Assembly (NCBI GenBank): GCA_947623465.1
Contig: CANQGU010000004.1
Coordinates: 1-64,000 of the forward strand
Source: an uncultured Clostridia bacterium
GTDB taxonomy: Bacteria > Bacillota > Clostridia > TANB77 > CAG-508
Length of the DNA: 64,000 bases
Reading direction: 5' to 3'
Position numbers and translations under genes: made by a program. This document shows, one piece after another, positions 18,013-28,000 of the stretch; the first letter of the stretch is position 1, and the number at the start of each line of letters is the position of its first letter. The notes beneath the pieces are model-generated. The model had not been told where the DNA came from. It worked only from the letters and a program-made list of their open reading frames with translations, and did not search any database.

Positions 18013-18534
18013 TTGGCTAACAGAAAATTAGGAAGAACAACAGATATTAGAATGGCAATGCTAAAGTCATTAACTACAGATTTAATAATGTATGGAAAAA
18101 TAACTTCAACAGAAGCAAGATGTAAAGAAGTTAAAAAAATAGCAGATTCTGTAATTGCATTAGCAGTTAAAGAAAAAGATAACTTCGAAATGGTTGATGT
18201 TAAAGTTGTTAAAGCAAAATTAGATTCTAAAGGAAATAAAATGACAGAGCTTGTAAAAAGTAAAAATGGTAAAGAATATTTAAAAGTTGTTAAAGAAGAA
18301 ACAACAGAATCTAGACAAAAAGATATGCCATCAAGATTAAATGCAAGAAGAAAAATAATGACAAAAATAAATAAAGTAAAAGACAGTGAAGGAAAAAATA
18401 TTGATTTACCAGCAAAACTATTCAATGAAATAGCTCCAAAATACACAGATAGAGTAGGAGGATATACAAGAATAGTAAAAGCAGAAGCTCGTAAGGGAGA
18501 TAATGCTCCAATGGCTGTTTTAATGTTAGTATAG
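18013..18534 (+). CDS. rplQ: 50S ribosomal protein L17
   Basis: L17 lies near the tunnel exit. I choose the TTG at 18013, nine bases after AAGGAGG, giving 173 residues starting [20 protein letters not shown]; an earlier TTG at 18004 abuts the ribosome site. The core is typical ([20 protein letters not shown], then G-G-Y-T-R-I near the end). A Lys-rich insert at about residues 70-120 makes it longer than the roughly 120-residue basic form, as in several Firmicutes. Confidence 0.95.
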   Translation: MANRKLGRTTDIRMAMLKSLTTDLIMYGKITSTEARCKEVKKIADSVIALAVKEKDNFEMVDVKVVKAKLDSKGNKMTELVKSKNGKEYLKVVKEETTESRQKDMPSRLNARRKIMTKINKVKDSEGKNIDLPAKLFNEIAPKYTDRVGGYTRIVKAEARKGDNAPMAVLMLV

Positions 18535-18540
18535 AATTAA

Positions 18541-18574
18541 AAAAATCACACTTGATAAAAGTGGGATTTTTTTA
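18541..18574 (+). terminator. Terminator of the ribosomal superoperon
   Basis: AATCACACTT (18544-18553) pairs with AAGTGGGATT (18559-18568) with one mismatch and is followed by a T run. It ends the alpha operon. Confidence 0.85.
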
Positions 18575-18587
18575 TTTTTAATAACAG

Positions 18588-18616
18588 TTGAAATTAATTT
18601 TAAAATAAGATATAAT
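18588..18616 (+). promoter_or_regulatory. Promoter of the glycosyltransferase operon
   Basis: TTGAAA (18588-18593), 17 bp, TATAAT (18611-18616), 40 bp before the first GT8 gene. Confidence 0.8.
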
Positions 18617-18656
18617 ATGAAAAGTTAAAAAATAACAAATTAATATAAGGGGAAAT

Positions 18657-19511
18657 ATGGTTAATTTACTATTATGTGGTAATAAAAAAGTATTTGATGG
18701 AGCACTATCACAGTTAATATCAATTTTAAATAGAACGGAAGAACAAATTAACTGTTATATATTCACAATGGAATTAACTAGGGTAAATCCAGAATATACT
18801 CAAATAACAGATAAGCAAGTAGAATTTCTAAATGAAGTAGTTAAGCAAAAAAGTCCAAAAAGTAATGTAAAAAAAGTAGATGTAACTAATTTATATGAAA
18901 AAGAATTTGGAAATTGTAAAAATGAAACAGCATACTGTACACCATATACATTACTAAGGCTTCTTGCAGACTTAGTCCCAAATATACCAGAAAAAATATT
19001 ATATTTAGATATAGATATAATGGTTGGAGGAAATCTTTTAGAACTATTTAATATAGATATAGAAGATTATGAATATGCAGCAGTTAAAGAAAAATACGGT
19101 TGTTGGGCAATAAGACCAGACTACATAAATGCAGGAATGTTATTACTTAATATGAAAAAAATTAAACAAACCAAGTTATTAGAAAAAGCAAGAAACATGA
19201 TAAGAGAAAGGAAGCTACTTTTTGCAGACCAAGATGCATTATTTTGGTCAACAACAAAAAAGAAATTATTACCAAGAAAATACAATGAGCAATCAAGATT
19301 TAATAACCCAAAAACAATAATTTGTCATTTTTGTAAAAGGCTATTACTATTCCCATATCCACATACAGAAAATTTTAAACAGTGGAATATAGAAGAAGTA
19401 CATAAAATTTTAAAATGTCACTATTTTGACAAAGATTTAGAAGAATATTTAAAATTAAAACAAGAGTATGAAGCAAAAGAAAAAACAAAAGAATATGAAA
19501 TAAAAATATGA
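18657..19511 (+). CDS. Glycosyltransferase family 8 protein
   Basis: This is a 284-residue GT-A enzyme of the GT8 type, which transfers a sugar from a nucleotide donor, usually to a cell-surface glycan. The metal-binding DxD lies in LYLDIDIMVGG at about residues 117-127. The Y-I-N-A-G-M-L-L-L-N-M strand, the DQDALFW segment and a C-terminal H-F-C region follow in family order. It is the first of four genes in a probable operon with a second GT8 and two PlsC-like acyltransferases. The set suggests a glycolipid or lipid-linked glycan pathway; the exact donor and acceptor cannot be read from sequence. Confidence 0.8.
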   Translation: MVNLLLCGNKKVFDGALSQLISILNRTEEQINCYIFTMELTRVNPEYTQITDKQVEFLNEVVKQKSPKSNVKKVDVTNLYEKEFGNCKNETAYCTPYTLLRLLADLVPNIPEKILYLDIDIMVGGNLLELFNIDIEDYEYAAVKEKYGCWAIRPDYINAGMLLLNMKKIKQTKLLEKARNMIRERKLLFADQDALFWSTTKKKLLPRKYNEQSRFNNPKTIICHFCKRLLLFPYPHTENFKQWNIEEVHKILKCHYFDKDLEEYLKLKQEYEAKEKTKEYEIKI

Positions 19512-19562
19512 AACAAAAGCAAAAAGTAAAAAAATGAAATTAAAAAGAAAAGGAATTATTAT

Positions 19563-20492
19563 ATGAATAAAGAAAAAATACTACCAATATTTTTTGCAGT
19601 AGATAATGACTATATACCATTTTTATCAGTAACATTAAAATCATTATATGACCATGCAAGTAAAGATAATATATATGTAATAAAAATATTATATACAGAT
19701 ATAAATGAAGAAAATAAAGAAAAAATAAAAAAATATGAAAAAGAAAATATTAGTATAGAATTTGTAGATTTAAATTATTATATAGACAAAATAAAAGGAA
19801 AGCTATATACTAGGGACTATTATAAAAAATCAACATATTTTAGGCTATTTATACCAGATTTATATCCACAATATAATAAAGCTCTATATTTAGATTCTGA
19901 TACATTAATATTAGATGATATAGCAAATTTATATAATATAGATATAGGAAATAACTTACTTGGTGCAATTCCAGATAAAGCAGTTCAAACAGTACCAGAA
20001 TTTCAAGAATATGTTGAAAAAGTAGTTGGAGTTTCAAGTTATAAAAAATACTTTAATGCAGGAATTTTAGTAATGAATTTAGATGAGCTTAGAAAGTTCG
20101 AATTTCAAGAAAAATTTTTGTATTTATTAGACACAATAAAATACTCTGTTGCACAAGATCAAGATTACTTAAATAGGCTATGTAAAGGTAGAGTTAAAAT
20201 AATAAATGAAGCGTGGAATGTAATGCCAATAGACCATTTAAAAGTAAATCTTGAAAATATAAAATTAATACATTATAATCTAAATTATAAACCATGGCAT
20301 TTTGATAATATTTTATATAAAGATTTCTTTTGGGATTATGCAAAAAAGACAGAATATTATCAAGTTATAAAAAACATTAAAGATAACTATACAGAAGACC
20401 AAAAATTTAATGATTTAGAAACTACAAAAAAACTTATAGAACTTGCCAAAAAAGAGTCAGACTGTGTAGGAGACGATAGAAATATAAAATAG
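19563..20492 (+). CDS. Glycosyltransferase family 8 protein
   Basis: This is a 309-residue GT8 enzyme with a clearer family signature than its neighbour. It has an N-terminal PIFFAVDNDYIPFLSVTLKS nucleotide-binding strand, the DxD in KALYLDSDTLIL at about residues 104-115, Y-F-N-A-G-I-L-V-M-N-L, DQDYLN and the late H-Y-N segment. LgtC-like enzymes of this family add galactose or glucose to surface glycans. It lies 51 bp after the first GT8 gene and 18 bp before a PlsC-like gene. The acceptor is unknown. Confidence 0.85.
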   Translation: MNKEKILPIFFAVDNDYIPFLSVTLKSLYDHASKDNIYVIKILYTDINEENKEKIKKYEKENISIEFVDLNYYIDKIKGKLYTRDYYKKSTYFRLFIPDLYPQYNKALYLDSDTLILDDIANLYNIDIGNNLLGAIPDKAVQTVPEFQEYVEKVVGVSSYKKYFNAGILVMNLDELRKFEFQEKFLYLLDTIKYSVAQDQDYLNRLCKGRVKIINEAWNVMPIDHLKVNLENIKLIHYNLNYKPWHFDNILYKDFFWDYAKKTEYYQVIKNIKDNYTEDQKFNDLETTKKLIELAKKESDCVGDDRNIK

Positions 20493-20510
20493 GAGAGAGA
20501 GCAAAATAAA

Positions 20511-21377
20511 ATGGAAAAATCGCCTGATAGATTACGAGTATTAGAAAAAATAAAAGAATTAGAAATGCAAGGAAAATTTGACATAGATGCAGAGGAAGAC
20601 CCGCCTACTGTTCCTTTGCAGCCAAATGAAATAGAATTTGTAAAAAATAAAAGAAAAGACAAAATAAAAGCAAATGGAGCAACATGGATTGCAGAAAAAT
20701 ATGTAAATAACCTTGTTAGAAAAAATAAATTAATAATAAAAGAAGTAATAGGATTAGAAAACTTAAAAAATATAGAAGGTGGAGCAATAATTACATGCAA
20801 TCACTTTAATCCTTTTGACTGTTTTACAGTAGAAAAAGTATTTAGAATGACAAAACATAGTAAGAAAAAAACACTATATAAAATAATAAGGGAAGGAAAT
20901 TATACAAACTTTCCTGGATTTTATGGATTTTTATTTAGAAACTGTCATACTTTGCCTTTAAGTACAAATAAACAAACAATGATAAAACTTTTAAAATCAG
21001 TAGATGAGATATTAGCAAATGGTGATTTTATATTAATTTATCCAGAACAAAGTTTATGGTGGAATTATAAAAAGCCAAAGCCATTAAAAAGTGGAGCATT
21101 TAGATTTGCATCTAAAAACAATGTTCCAATTGTTCCAATATTTATAACAATGAAAGAAACAGATATAATAGGGGATGATGGATTTCCTATTATGGAATAC
21201 TATGTATATATAGAAAAACCAATATATAAAGACGAAAACTTATCAGAAAAAGAAAATTCTGAAATAATGAGAAACAAAAATTATCAAGTATGGAAAAAAA
21301 TATATGAAGACTTCTATCAAGTACCACTTGAATATTTATGTGATAGTGAAATATTAAAGGAAAAAATATATGGATAA
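20511..21377 (+). CDS. PlsC-like acyltransferase
   Basis: This 288-residue protein carries the lysophosphatidate-acyltransferase core. The catalytic His and Asp are in NHFNPFD (H-x4-D) at about residues 98-104, and the acceptor-binding motif is Y-P-E-Q-S near 182. A charged, soluble N-terminal region of about 70 residues precedes the domain. There is no obvious membrane helix, so it is probably peripheral. The last eight bases overlap the next gene, which is also a PlsC-like protein, so the pair may act in sequence or as partners. Confidence 0.8.
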   Translation: MEKSPDRLRVLEKIKELEMQGKFDIDAEEDPPTVPLQPNEIEFVKNKRKDKIKANGATWIAEKYVNNLVRKNKLIIKEVIGLENLKNIEGGAIITCNHFNPFDCFTVEKVFRMTKHSKKKTLYKIIREGNYTNFPGFYGFLFRNCHTLPLSTNKQTMIKLLKSVDEILANGDFILIYPEQSLWWNYKKPKPLKSGAFRFASKNNVPIVPIFITMKETDIIGDDGFPIMEYYVYIEKPIYKDENLSEKENSEIMRNKNYQVWKKIYEDFYQVPLEYLCDSEILKEKIYG

Positions 21378-22137
21378 AAATAGAATTATATATTACCAAG
21401 ATGAGCTAAACGATGAATTTTCTGAAACAAAAATAACACCAAGAAATATTGATGAAAATTATATATATATTCATAAAAATATAATTTGGAAAATTTGTAG
21501 TTTAATTGTAAATGTAATATTATTTTTTATAAAAATAATATATCCAAAAGTAAAATTTAGAATAAAATATGTTGGAAGAGAAAAGCTAAAACAATACAAA
21601 AATACAGGATATTTTGTATATGCAAATCATACACAGCCTTTTGCAGACACTTTTATTCCAAGTAATCCAATTTTTCCTAAAAAGAATTACTTTATTGTAA
21701 ATCCGGAAAATGTATCTATGAAAGGACTAGAAAAAATAGTCCAAATGGCAGGAGCACTGCCAATTCCAAGTAATAAAAAAGCAATGAAAAATTTTATGAC
21801 TGCAATAGATACAAGAATAAAAGAAAAAGCAAGTATAACAATATATCCAGAAGCTCATATATGGCCATATTATACAAAAATAAGACCATTTAAAGCAGTA
21901 TCTTTTAATTATCCAATAAATTTAGATGTTCCAACATTTTGCATGACAAATACATACCAAAAAAGAAAAAACGGAAAAGTTAAAATTGTAACATATATAG
22001 ATGGACCATTTTTTCCAAATAAAAGCTTAAGTAAACAAGACCAAAAACAAGATTTAAGAGATAGAGTATATGATAAGATGGTCGAAAGATCTAAAAATAG
22101 CAATATAGAATATATTAAATATGTAAAAAATACATAA
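21370..22137 (+). CDS. PlsC-like acyltransferase, divergent
   Basis: This 255-residue protein overlaps the previous gene by eight bases. It has an amphipathic or membrane-associated segment at about residues 37-56, then the acyltransferase region. The block-1 sequence is N-H-T-Q-P-F-A-D, with five residues between His and Asp instead of the usual four, or a relocated acidic residue. Block 3 is Y-P-E-A-H near residue 160. It is therefore a divergent member whose activity is less certain than that of its neighbour. A strong terminator follows. Confidence 0.7.
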   Translation: MDKNRIIYYQDELNDEFSETKITPRNIDENYIYIHKNIIWKICSLIVNVILFFIKIIYPKVKFRIKYVGREKLKQYKNTGYFVYANHTQPFADTFIPSNPIFPKKNYFIVNPENVSMKGLEKIVQMAGALPIPSNKKAMKNFMTAIDTRIKEKASITIYPEAHIWPYYTKIRPFKAVSFNYPINLDVPTFCMTNTYQKRKNGKVKIVTYIDGPFFPNKSLSKQDQKQDLRDRVYDKMVERSKNSNIEYIKYVKNT

Positions 22138-22176
22138 ATATAATTTTATGCAAACATACAATCAAATTTTCAGTAA

Positions 22177-22206
22177 AAGAAGCTTAAAATTTAGCTTCTT
22201 TTTTAT
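22177..22206 (+). terminator. Terminator of the GT8-acyltransferase operon
   Basis: AAGAAGCT (22177-22184) pairs with AGCTTCTT (22193-22200), followed by TTTT. The remaining 226 bp to the next start are A-rich with no gene that I can support. Confidence 0.85.
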
Positions 22207-22432
22207 TATGAAAAAATAAAAAGAAAGAATAAAAATATGAAGAAAGACGAGCAAGAAACTATTTAGAAAAGAAAGAAAAAGCAAAAAATAATAGAGATAA
22301 TAGTGAAATTTTATATCAATATGATAAAGATAACTGTTAAATTTATATTATTTTGTAATAATATATCACCAATATAGGCATAATATATGTATTCTGTTAA
22401 AATAAAATGTGCAGAAGTAGGAGGTGAAAAAA

Positions 22433-23536
22433 ATGAATTATATGAAAAAAATTTTATTGCTTGTTATAATACTAATGGGAATGTTACTATTGATTCCAAG
22501 TATTTGTAATGCTGCTAGTGCTTCTGTATCAAATGAAGAAACATTAAAAGAAGCTATAACTAAAGCTAATAATGGTGAAATAGATTATATTACATTAACT
22601 GATTCAATAATAATATCTGGTCCTTTAACTGATATTACCAAAGATGTAACTATTAATGGTAATGGTTTTACAATATCAGGAAGTGAAAGTTGGTATGATA
22701 AAGGAGGAGCTGGTAACCAATCAATAATTACTTCTACAGCTGGAACTCTTACCTTAAAAAATTTAATACTAAAACATGGACCTAAACAAGGAGCTCAAGC
22801 TTATGGAAACGGTACTTTAGTTTTAGATGGTGTAACAATTAGCGATTGCAAATATTCTGGACTTATTGCAAATGGTGGTATAATTGAAATTAGAGATTTA
22901 AATTTAAATACTAATGCAGGAATTGAAGTTGGAAAATCAGCTACTAACCCTGTAAATACTAATCCAAAATTAATAATAAATGGTACTCTAAAATCAATTA
23001 GCAAAGCTATTCTTTATGAAGATCCTGAAACAAAATCTAAATTAACTATTGAAAATAAAGAAGGTTCAACAAATAAACTATTTGTTACTGAAGATGCAGT
23101 ATTGATTACTGATAGTAACAATACTATTATTTACGAAACAAAAAACAATGGCAATATAGATATTGAAAATTCTGATATGGCAGAAGAAAATTTTGTAACA
23201 GTAACTATTAATTACAATGAATTAACTAAAAAATTAGTAGTAACTAAAAATGACACTTTGTCTAAATATAATTTGTCTGATATAAAAGAAGTAGAAGGAA
23301 AAGTGTTTGTTAACTTTGTTAGAGCAAATAATGATATATTTAGTGAAGATACACCAATCACTGAAGATATGGAGTTAACTGCTGTTTACAAAGACCCTGA
23401 AATACCAGATTCAAATAGTCAACAAGATGAAACACCAAAAACAGGTATTTCAGATTATTCAAAACTTGCACTAGTAACATTAGCTGTATCAATTTTATCA
23501 ATAATAGCATTAAAAAGAAAATTCAAGAAGGATTAG
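22433..23536 (+). CDS. Cell-wall-anchored beta-helix surface protein
   Basis: This 367-residue secreted protein starts at the ATG at 22433, eight bases after AGGAGG; an in-frame GTG at 22424 overlaps the ribosome site. Residues 1-28 are a signal peptide ending in ICNA-A. Residues about 30-230 are rich in G, N, I and T repeats typical of a right-handed parallel beta-helix. A region near residues 285-325 (FVNFVRANNDIFSEDTPITE) resembles the Listeria-type B repeat. The C-terminus has T-P-K-T-G, a hydrophobic helix and a KRKFKKD tail: a sortase signal with T instead of L. It is a likely adhesin or matrix protein. Confidence 0.75.
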   Translation: MNYMKKILLLVIILMGMLLLIPSICNAASASVSNEETLKEAITKANNGEIDYITLTDSIIISGPLTDITKDVTINGNGFTISGSESWYDKGGAGNQSIITSTAGTLTLKNLILKHGPKQGAQAYGNGTLVLDGVTISDCKYSGLIANGGIIEIRDLNLNTNAGIEVGKSATNPVNTNPKLIINGTLKSISKAILYEDPETKSKLTIENKEGSTNKLFVTEDAVLITDSNNTIIYETKNNGNIDIENSDMAEENFVTVTINYNELTKKLVVTKNDTLSKYNLSDIKEVEGKVFVNFVRANNDIFSEDTPITEDMELTAVYKDPEIPDSNSQQDETPKTGISDYSKLALVTLAVSILSIIALKRKFKKD

Positions 23537-23612
23537 ATAGGCTAAGAGCATGCAAGATGTTGAAATTTCAAATAATTACTTGAAAATTATCTGTCTTTAT
23601 TATATAATCGTA

Positions 23613-23690
23613 ACAACAATAGTATTAAGTTTGTGACCGAATTCGTGTAATTCGTTCGCTATTTTACACGAATTTTTGGTTAATAGTTGT
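23613..23690. repeat. Large imperfect hairpin before uvrB
   Basis: AATTCGTGTAA (23640-23650) pairs with TTACACGAATT (23664-23674). Outside it, TATTAA (23623-23628) pairs with TTAATA (23680-23685) and ACAAC (23613-23617) with GTTGT (23686-23690). Size and shape fit a small palindromic element or a strong terminator-like hairpin. It is followed by the GGAGG site of uvrB. Confidence 0.6.
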
Positions 23691-23718
23691 CATTTTTTTG
23701 GGTCATAAAGGAGGAAAA

Positions 23719-25676
23719 ATGTTCAAATTAGTATCAAATTATAAGCCAACTGGCGACCAGCCACAAGCAATAGAATATTTATCGTCGCGGAATAAAAGAG
23801 GGTAAGAAATTCCAGACGCTTCTAGGAGTTACAGGTTCACGGAAAAACATTTACAATGGCAAATATAATAGAAAAAGTACAAAAACCAACTCTTGTTTTA
23901 GCACACAATAAAACACTAGCAGGACAATTATATAGTGAATTCAAAGAGTTTTTTCCGAATAATAATGTTGAATACTTTGTTTCATATTACGATTATTACC
24001 AACCAGAAAGTTATATAGCACAGTCAGATACATATATAGAAAAAGATGCTTCAATAAATGACGAAATAGACAAGCTTCGTCACTCTGCAACACTATCTTT
24101 GTTTGAAACAAGAGATGTAATAGTTGTAGCATCAGTTAGCTGTATATATGGTTTAGGGGACCCAATAGATTACCAAGAAATGATGATGTCTTTAAGACCG
24201 GGTATGACAAAATCTAGAGATGAAGTAATGAAAAAACTGGTTACAATGCAATATACTAGAAACGAAATGGATTTTAAAAGAGGAACATTTCGTGCAAAAG
24301 GGGATATATTAGAAATATATCCATCATCTGAAAGTGAATCTGCAGTTAGAGTAGAATTTTGGGGAGATGAAATAGAAAAAATTTCAGAAATAAATCCACT
24401 TACAGGAAAGCAGATAGGAACAAGAAAACATATTTTAGTGCCACCAGCTTCACAATATGTAACAAGTAAAGACAAAATGGAAAGAGCAATAGTAACAATA
24501 GAAGAAGAATTGGAAGAACGTATAAAATATTTCAAATCACAAAATAAATTAATAGAAGCACAGCGTATAGAAGAAAGAACAAATTTTGATATAGAAATGA
24601 TGAAAGAAACAGGCTTCTGCCAAGGAATAGAAAACTACTCAAGACACATGAGTGGGAGAGCACCTGGTAGTCCACCATATACATTATTTGATTATTTCCC
24701 AAAAGATTTTTTACTATTAATAGATGAATCACATGCAACAATTCCACAGGTTAGAGCAATGTATAATGGAGATAAATCAAGAAAAGATTCTTTAGTAAAT
24801 TATGGATTTAGATTACCATCCGCATATGATAATAGACCTTTAAAATTTCCTGAATTTGAACAAAGAATAAATCAAGCAATATTTGTAAGTGCGACACCTG
24901 CTGAATATGAAAAAGAGCACTCAAAAGAAAATGTGGTAGAACAAATAATAAGGCCAACTGGGCTTTTGGACCCTAAAATAGAAGTAAAGCCAGTTGAAAA
25001 TCAAATAGATGATTTACTAGAACAAATAAGAAAAAGAACTGAAAAAAATGAAAGAGTTCTTGTTACAACATTAACTAAAAAACAAGCAGAAGACCTAACA
25101 GAATATTTAAAAAGTTTAGATGTAAAAGTAAATTATATGCACTCAGATACAAAAGCTTTAGAAAGGATGGAAATAATAAGAAATCTAAGGCTAGGAGAGT
25201 TTGATGTATTAGTTGGAATAAACTTATTAAGAGAAGGATTAGATATTCCAGAGGTATCGCTAGTTGCAATATTAGATGCAGATAAGGAAGGATTTTTGCG
25301 TTCAGAACGTTCTTTAATTCAAACAATAGGAAGGGCAGCAAGAAATACAGAAGGAACAGTTATAATGTATGCAGATGAGCTAACAGAATCTATGGAAAAA
25401 GCAATATCAGAGACAAATAGAAGACGCAAGATTCAAATGGAATATAATGAAAAACATGGAATAACTCCAAAAACAATAAACAAATCTGTAAGAGATGCAA
25501 TAAAAGCTATACAAGTAGAGGATATAGAAGTAGAATTTAAAGAAGAAAAAGATGAAAATATTGCAGATGTTATAAATAGATTAACAAATGAAATGCTAGA
25601 ACATGCTAGCAAGATGGAATTTGAACAAGCTGCAGAATTAAGAGATAAAATCAAAGAACTTGAAAAATTAATTTGA
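23719..25676 (+). CDS. uvrB: UvrABC excision nuclease subunit B, read with two +1 shifts
   Basis: UvrB is the damage-verifying helicase of nucleotide excision repair. The ATG at 23719 follows AAAGGAGG and gives [20 protein letters not shown], the family N-terminus. The frame is broken twice, each time at an in-frame CGG (23788-23790 and 23840-23842). Skipping the C in both gives [20 protein letters not shown] with an intact Walker A at residues 36-43 and a 651-residue full-length product. The beta-hairpin DYYQPESYI, the DESHA box, the SATP segment and the C-terminal UVR coiled coil are intact. Read conventionally, it would start late and lack the P-loop. Either CGG is a recoding site or the sequence has two identical errors. 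Confidence 0.92.
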
Positions 25677-25679
25677 TAA

Positions 25680-25733
25680 CTTAAAAGGAGTATTATAAAA
25701 AATAATAAAATTTTTTATAATACTCCTTTTAAG
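25680..25733. terminator. Bidirectional terminator between uvrB and ysxC
   Basis: A perfect 23-bp stem (25680-25702 with 25711-25733) encloses an 8-base loop, with A/T runs on both sides. It serves the convergent uvrB and ysxC genes. Confidence 0.92.
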
Positions 25734-25741
25734 TCTATTTA

Positions 25742-26323
25742 TTAAATAAATTTTTCTATTACTGCCCAAACTTCATCAGTATAAATCTTTTTTTCTGATG
25801 AAAAGGGAAGAATTGTTGCATCCATCAAGGGATTAATTTCTTTTTGTAAGGAATAGCAAGTATCTAAAACTTTAGTTGGAGCAATTTTATCAGCTTTATT
25901 TGCAACTAATATAAAAGGTCTATTAGAGCTAATTATGTAGTTATACATAAGTTTATCGTTTTCAGTTGGATTATGTCTTATATCTATTAAGAAAATAATT
26001 AAAGAAATTTTATTTGTTTTAGATAAATATTCTTCAATGAAGTTTCCAACTTTTACTTGCTCTTGTTTTGACATTTTACTGTAGCCATAACCTGGAAGAT
26101 CAACAAAATAAAATTTTTGATCTATATTGTAAAAATTAATTTGACGGGTTTTACCAGGTTCTGAACTTGTACGAGCTAATTTTTTTCTATTTATCATTGT
26201 ATTTATAAAACTTGATTTTCCAACATTAGATTTTCCAACCAAAACTATTTGAGGTAAATCGTTTTTAGGGTACTGTTTTGGGTTTACTGCTGAAATTTCA
26301 AATTGAGGATTTTTAACTAACAT
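25742..26323 (-). CDS. ysxC: Ribosome biogenesis GTP-binding protein YsxC/EngB
   Basis: This is a 193-residue GTPase needed for late 50S assembly. G1 is GKSNVGKSS at about residues 30-38, G2 lies in the SSEPGKTRQINFY stretch, G3 is DLPGYG, and G4 is NKAD at about 143-146. The ATG follows AAAGAGG on the minus strand. It is convergent with uvrB and separated from serS upstream by a palindromic element. Confidence 0.95.
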   Translation of the reverse strand: MLVKNPQFEISAVNPKQYPKNDLPQIVLVGKSNVGKSSFINTMINRKKLARTSSEPGKTRQINFYNIDQKFYFVDLPGYGYSKMSKQEQVKVGNFIEEYLSKTNKISLIIFLIDIRHNPTENDKLMYNYIISSNRPFILVANKADKIAPTKVLDTCYSLQKEINPLMDATILPFSSEKKIYTDEVWAVIEKFI

Positions 26324-26355
26324 ATAACCTCTTTTCTAATTTTATTACCATTTAA

Positions 26356-26502
26356 GTTTGATTGATATATATTAATTTGAAATACCGCGTAAGCGATCAA
26401 ACGAACAAAGTGAGTGCGATTGGAGCAATTTTCATACTGATTATTTTAAAATATGGAAATTGCGACACACAAGGTATAAAAATTAATATATATCAATCAA
26501 AC
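26356..26502. repeat. 147-bp palindromic element between ysxC and serS
   Basis: The ends are 23-bp perfect inverted repeats (26356-26378 and 26480-26502), extended by ATACC/GGTAT. The interior carries a second hairpin, GCAATTTTCATA with TATGGAAATTGC (one mismatch). There is no coding potential. This is the structure of a miniature inverted-repeat element or a mobile palindrome. Confidence 0.75.
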
Positions 26503-26519
26503 TAAACTAGTAATAAAAA

Positions 26520-27806
26520 TTATTTTAATTTGCTGATTTTTTCTAATCCGCCCATATAAGGTCTTAAAACCTCAGGAATAATTACACTTCCATCTGGCTG
26601 ATAATTGTTTTCTACAATAGAAATTAACATTCTAGGTGGGGCAACAACTGTATTGTTTAAAGTATGTGCAAAATAGTTTTCTTTTTCACCTTTAATTCTA
26701 ATACCAAGTCTACGAGCTTGGGCATCAGTTAAATTAGAACAACTTCCAACTTCAAAATATTTCTTTTGGCGAGGAGACCAAGCTTCAACATCACATGATT
26801 TTGCTTTTAGGTCAGCTAAATCTCCAGAACAACATTCCAAAGTTCTAACAGGAACATTCATGCTTCTGAAAAATTCAACAGTATAGCTCCACATTTTATC
26901 ATACCATTTCCAACTATCTTCTGGTTCACATACAACTATCATTTCTTGTTTTTCAAATTGGTGAATTCTATATACGCCACGTTCTTCAATACCATGAGCA
27001 CCTTTTTCTTTTCTAAAACAAGGAGAATAAGATGTCATAGTATAAGGCATTTTAGATTTGTCCAAAATTTGGTCTTTAAATTTACCAATCATAGAATGTT
27101 CAGAAGTACCAATTAAATATAAATCTTCTCCTTCAATCTTATACATCATAGCATCCATTTCTTCAAAACTCATAACACCTGTTACAACATTAGAACGAAT
27201 CATATAAGGGGGAATGCAATAAGTAAATCCTTTATTTATCATAAAATCTCTAGCATAAGTTAAAACAGCAGAGTGAAGTCTTGCAACATCTCCCATTAAG
27301 TAATAAAAACCATTTCCTGCAACGCGTCTTGCACTATCTAAATCTAATCCATCCAAAGCTTCTAAAATTTCTCCGTGAAATGGAATTTCATAATCAGGAA
27401 CAATTGGGTCTCCATACTTTTGAATTTCAACATTTTTACTATCATCTTCACCAATTGGAACAGATTCGTGCATAATATTTGGAATTTTCATCATTCTTAT
27501 TTTTATTTCTTCAGAAAGTTCATTTTCTAAAGCTTCATTTTTTTCAAGAGTATTATTTATTTCTTGAACTTTTTGCTTAATTTCTTCAGCTCTAGCTTTT
27601 TCGCCAGATTTCATTAAGTTTCCTATTTCATTACTTAAAGATTTTCTTTCACTACGCAAATTATCTCCATTTAATTTTGCTTCACGATTTTTTTTATCTA
27701 ATTCAATAACTTCATCAACTAAAACTAATTTTTGATCTTGAAATTTTTTCTTAATATTTTCTTTAACAATATCAGGGTTTTCTCTTAAAAATTTAATGTC
27801 TATCAT
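26520..27806 (-). CDS. serS: Seryl-tRNA synthetase
   Basis: SerRS charges tRNA-Ser. This 428-residue copy has the N-terminal tRNA-binding coiled coil at about residues 25-105. Class II motif 2 lies in CFRKEKGAHGIEERGVYRIHQFEKQE at about residues 267-292, and motif 3 near the end includes a PPRM-x-x-x-x-x-E-N segment. The minus-strand ATG follows AAAGGATG. The 194-bp divergent upstream region holds a promoter but is too short and lacks the features of a T-box. Confidence 0.96.
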   Translation of the reverse strand: MIDIKFLRENPDIVKENIKKKFQDQKLVLVDEVIELDKKNREAKLNGDNLRSERKSLSNEIGNLMKSGEKARAEEIKQKVQEINNTLEKNEALENELSEEIKIRMMKIPNIMHESVPIGEDDSKNVEIQKYGDPIVPDYEIPFHGEILEALDGLDLDSARRVAGNGFYYLMGDVARLHSAVLTYARDFMINKGFTYCIPPYMIRSNVVTGVMSFEEMDAMMYKIEGEDLYLIGTSEHSMIGKFKDQILDKSKMPYTMTSYSPCFRKEKGAHGIEERGVYRIHQFEKQEMIVVCEPEDSWKWYDKMWSYTVEFFRSMNVPVRTLECCSGDLADLKAKSCDVEAWSPRQKKYFEVGSCSNLTDAQARRLGIRIKGEKENYFAHTLNNTVVAPPRMLISIVENNYQPDGSVIIPEVLRPYMGGLEKISKLK

Positions 27807-27865
27807 TTAAATCATCCTTTCTTAGTTTTATATATTAAAAATTTTATTTTCTTACAATTATATGA

Positions 27866-27894
27866 ATTATACAATATTTATCTTGATATATCAA
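27866..27894 (-). promoter_or_regulatory. Promoter of serS
   Basis: On the minus strand, TTGATA (27894-27889) and TATAAT (27871-27866) are 17 bp apart. The -35 lies inside the palindrome CTTGATATATCAAG, a possible operator. Confidence 0.7.
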
Positions 27895-28000
27895 GTTTTT
27901 TGAAGAATAAAAAGTAAAAATTGGAATATATTATATAAAGAAAAGAAAAACGGACATGCAAGAATTTTTATTTCAAAATTATTAGAAAGGAATGGATTTT

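Noticed and set aside
23719..25676. uvrB, typA and the others as decayed pseudogenes
   Set aside because: Apart from the single C at each CGG, the genes are complete and conserved over hundreds of codons. Random decay would not hit only one codon in one phase.
27807..28000. T-box riboswitch upstream of serS
   Set aside because: The divergent spacer is 194 bp, with the promoter in the middle and only about 50 bp of leader. No specifier loop or T-box sequence is visible.
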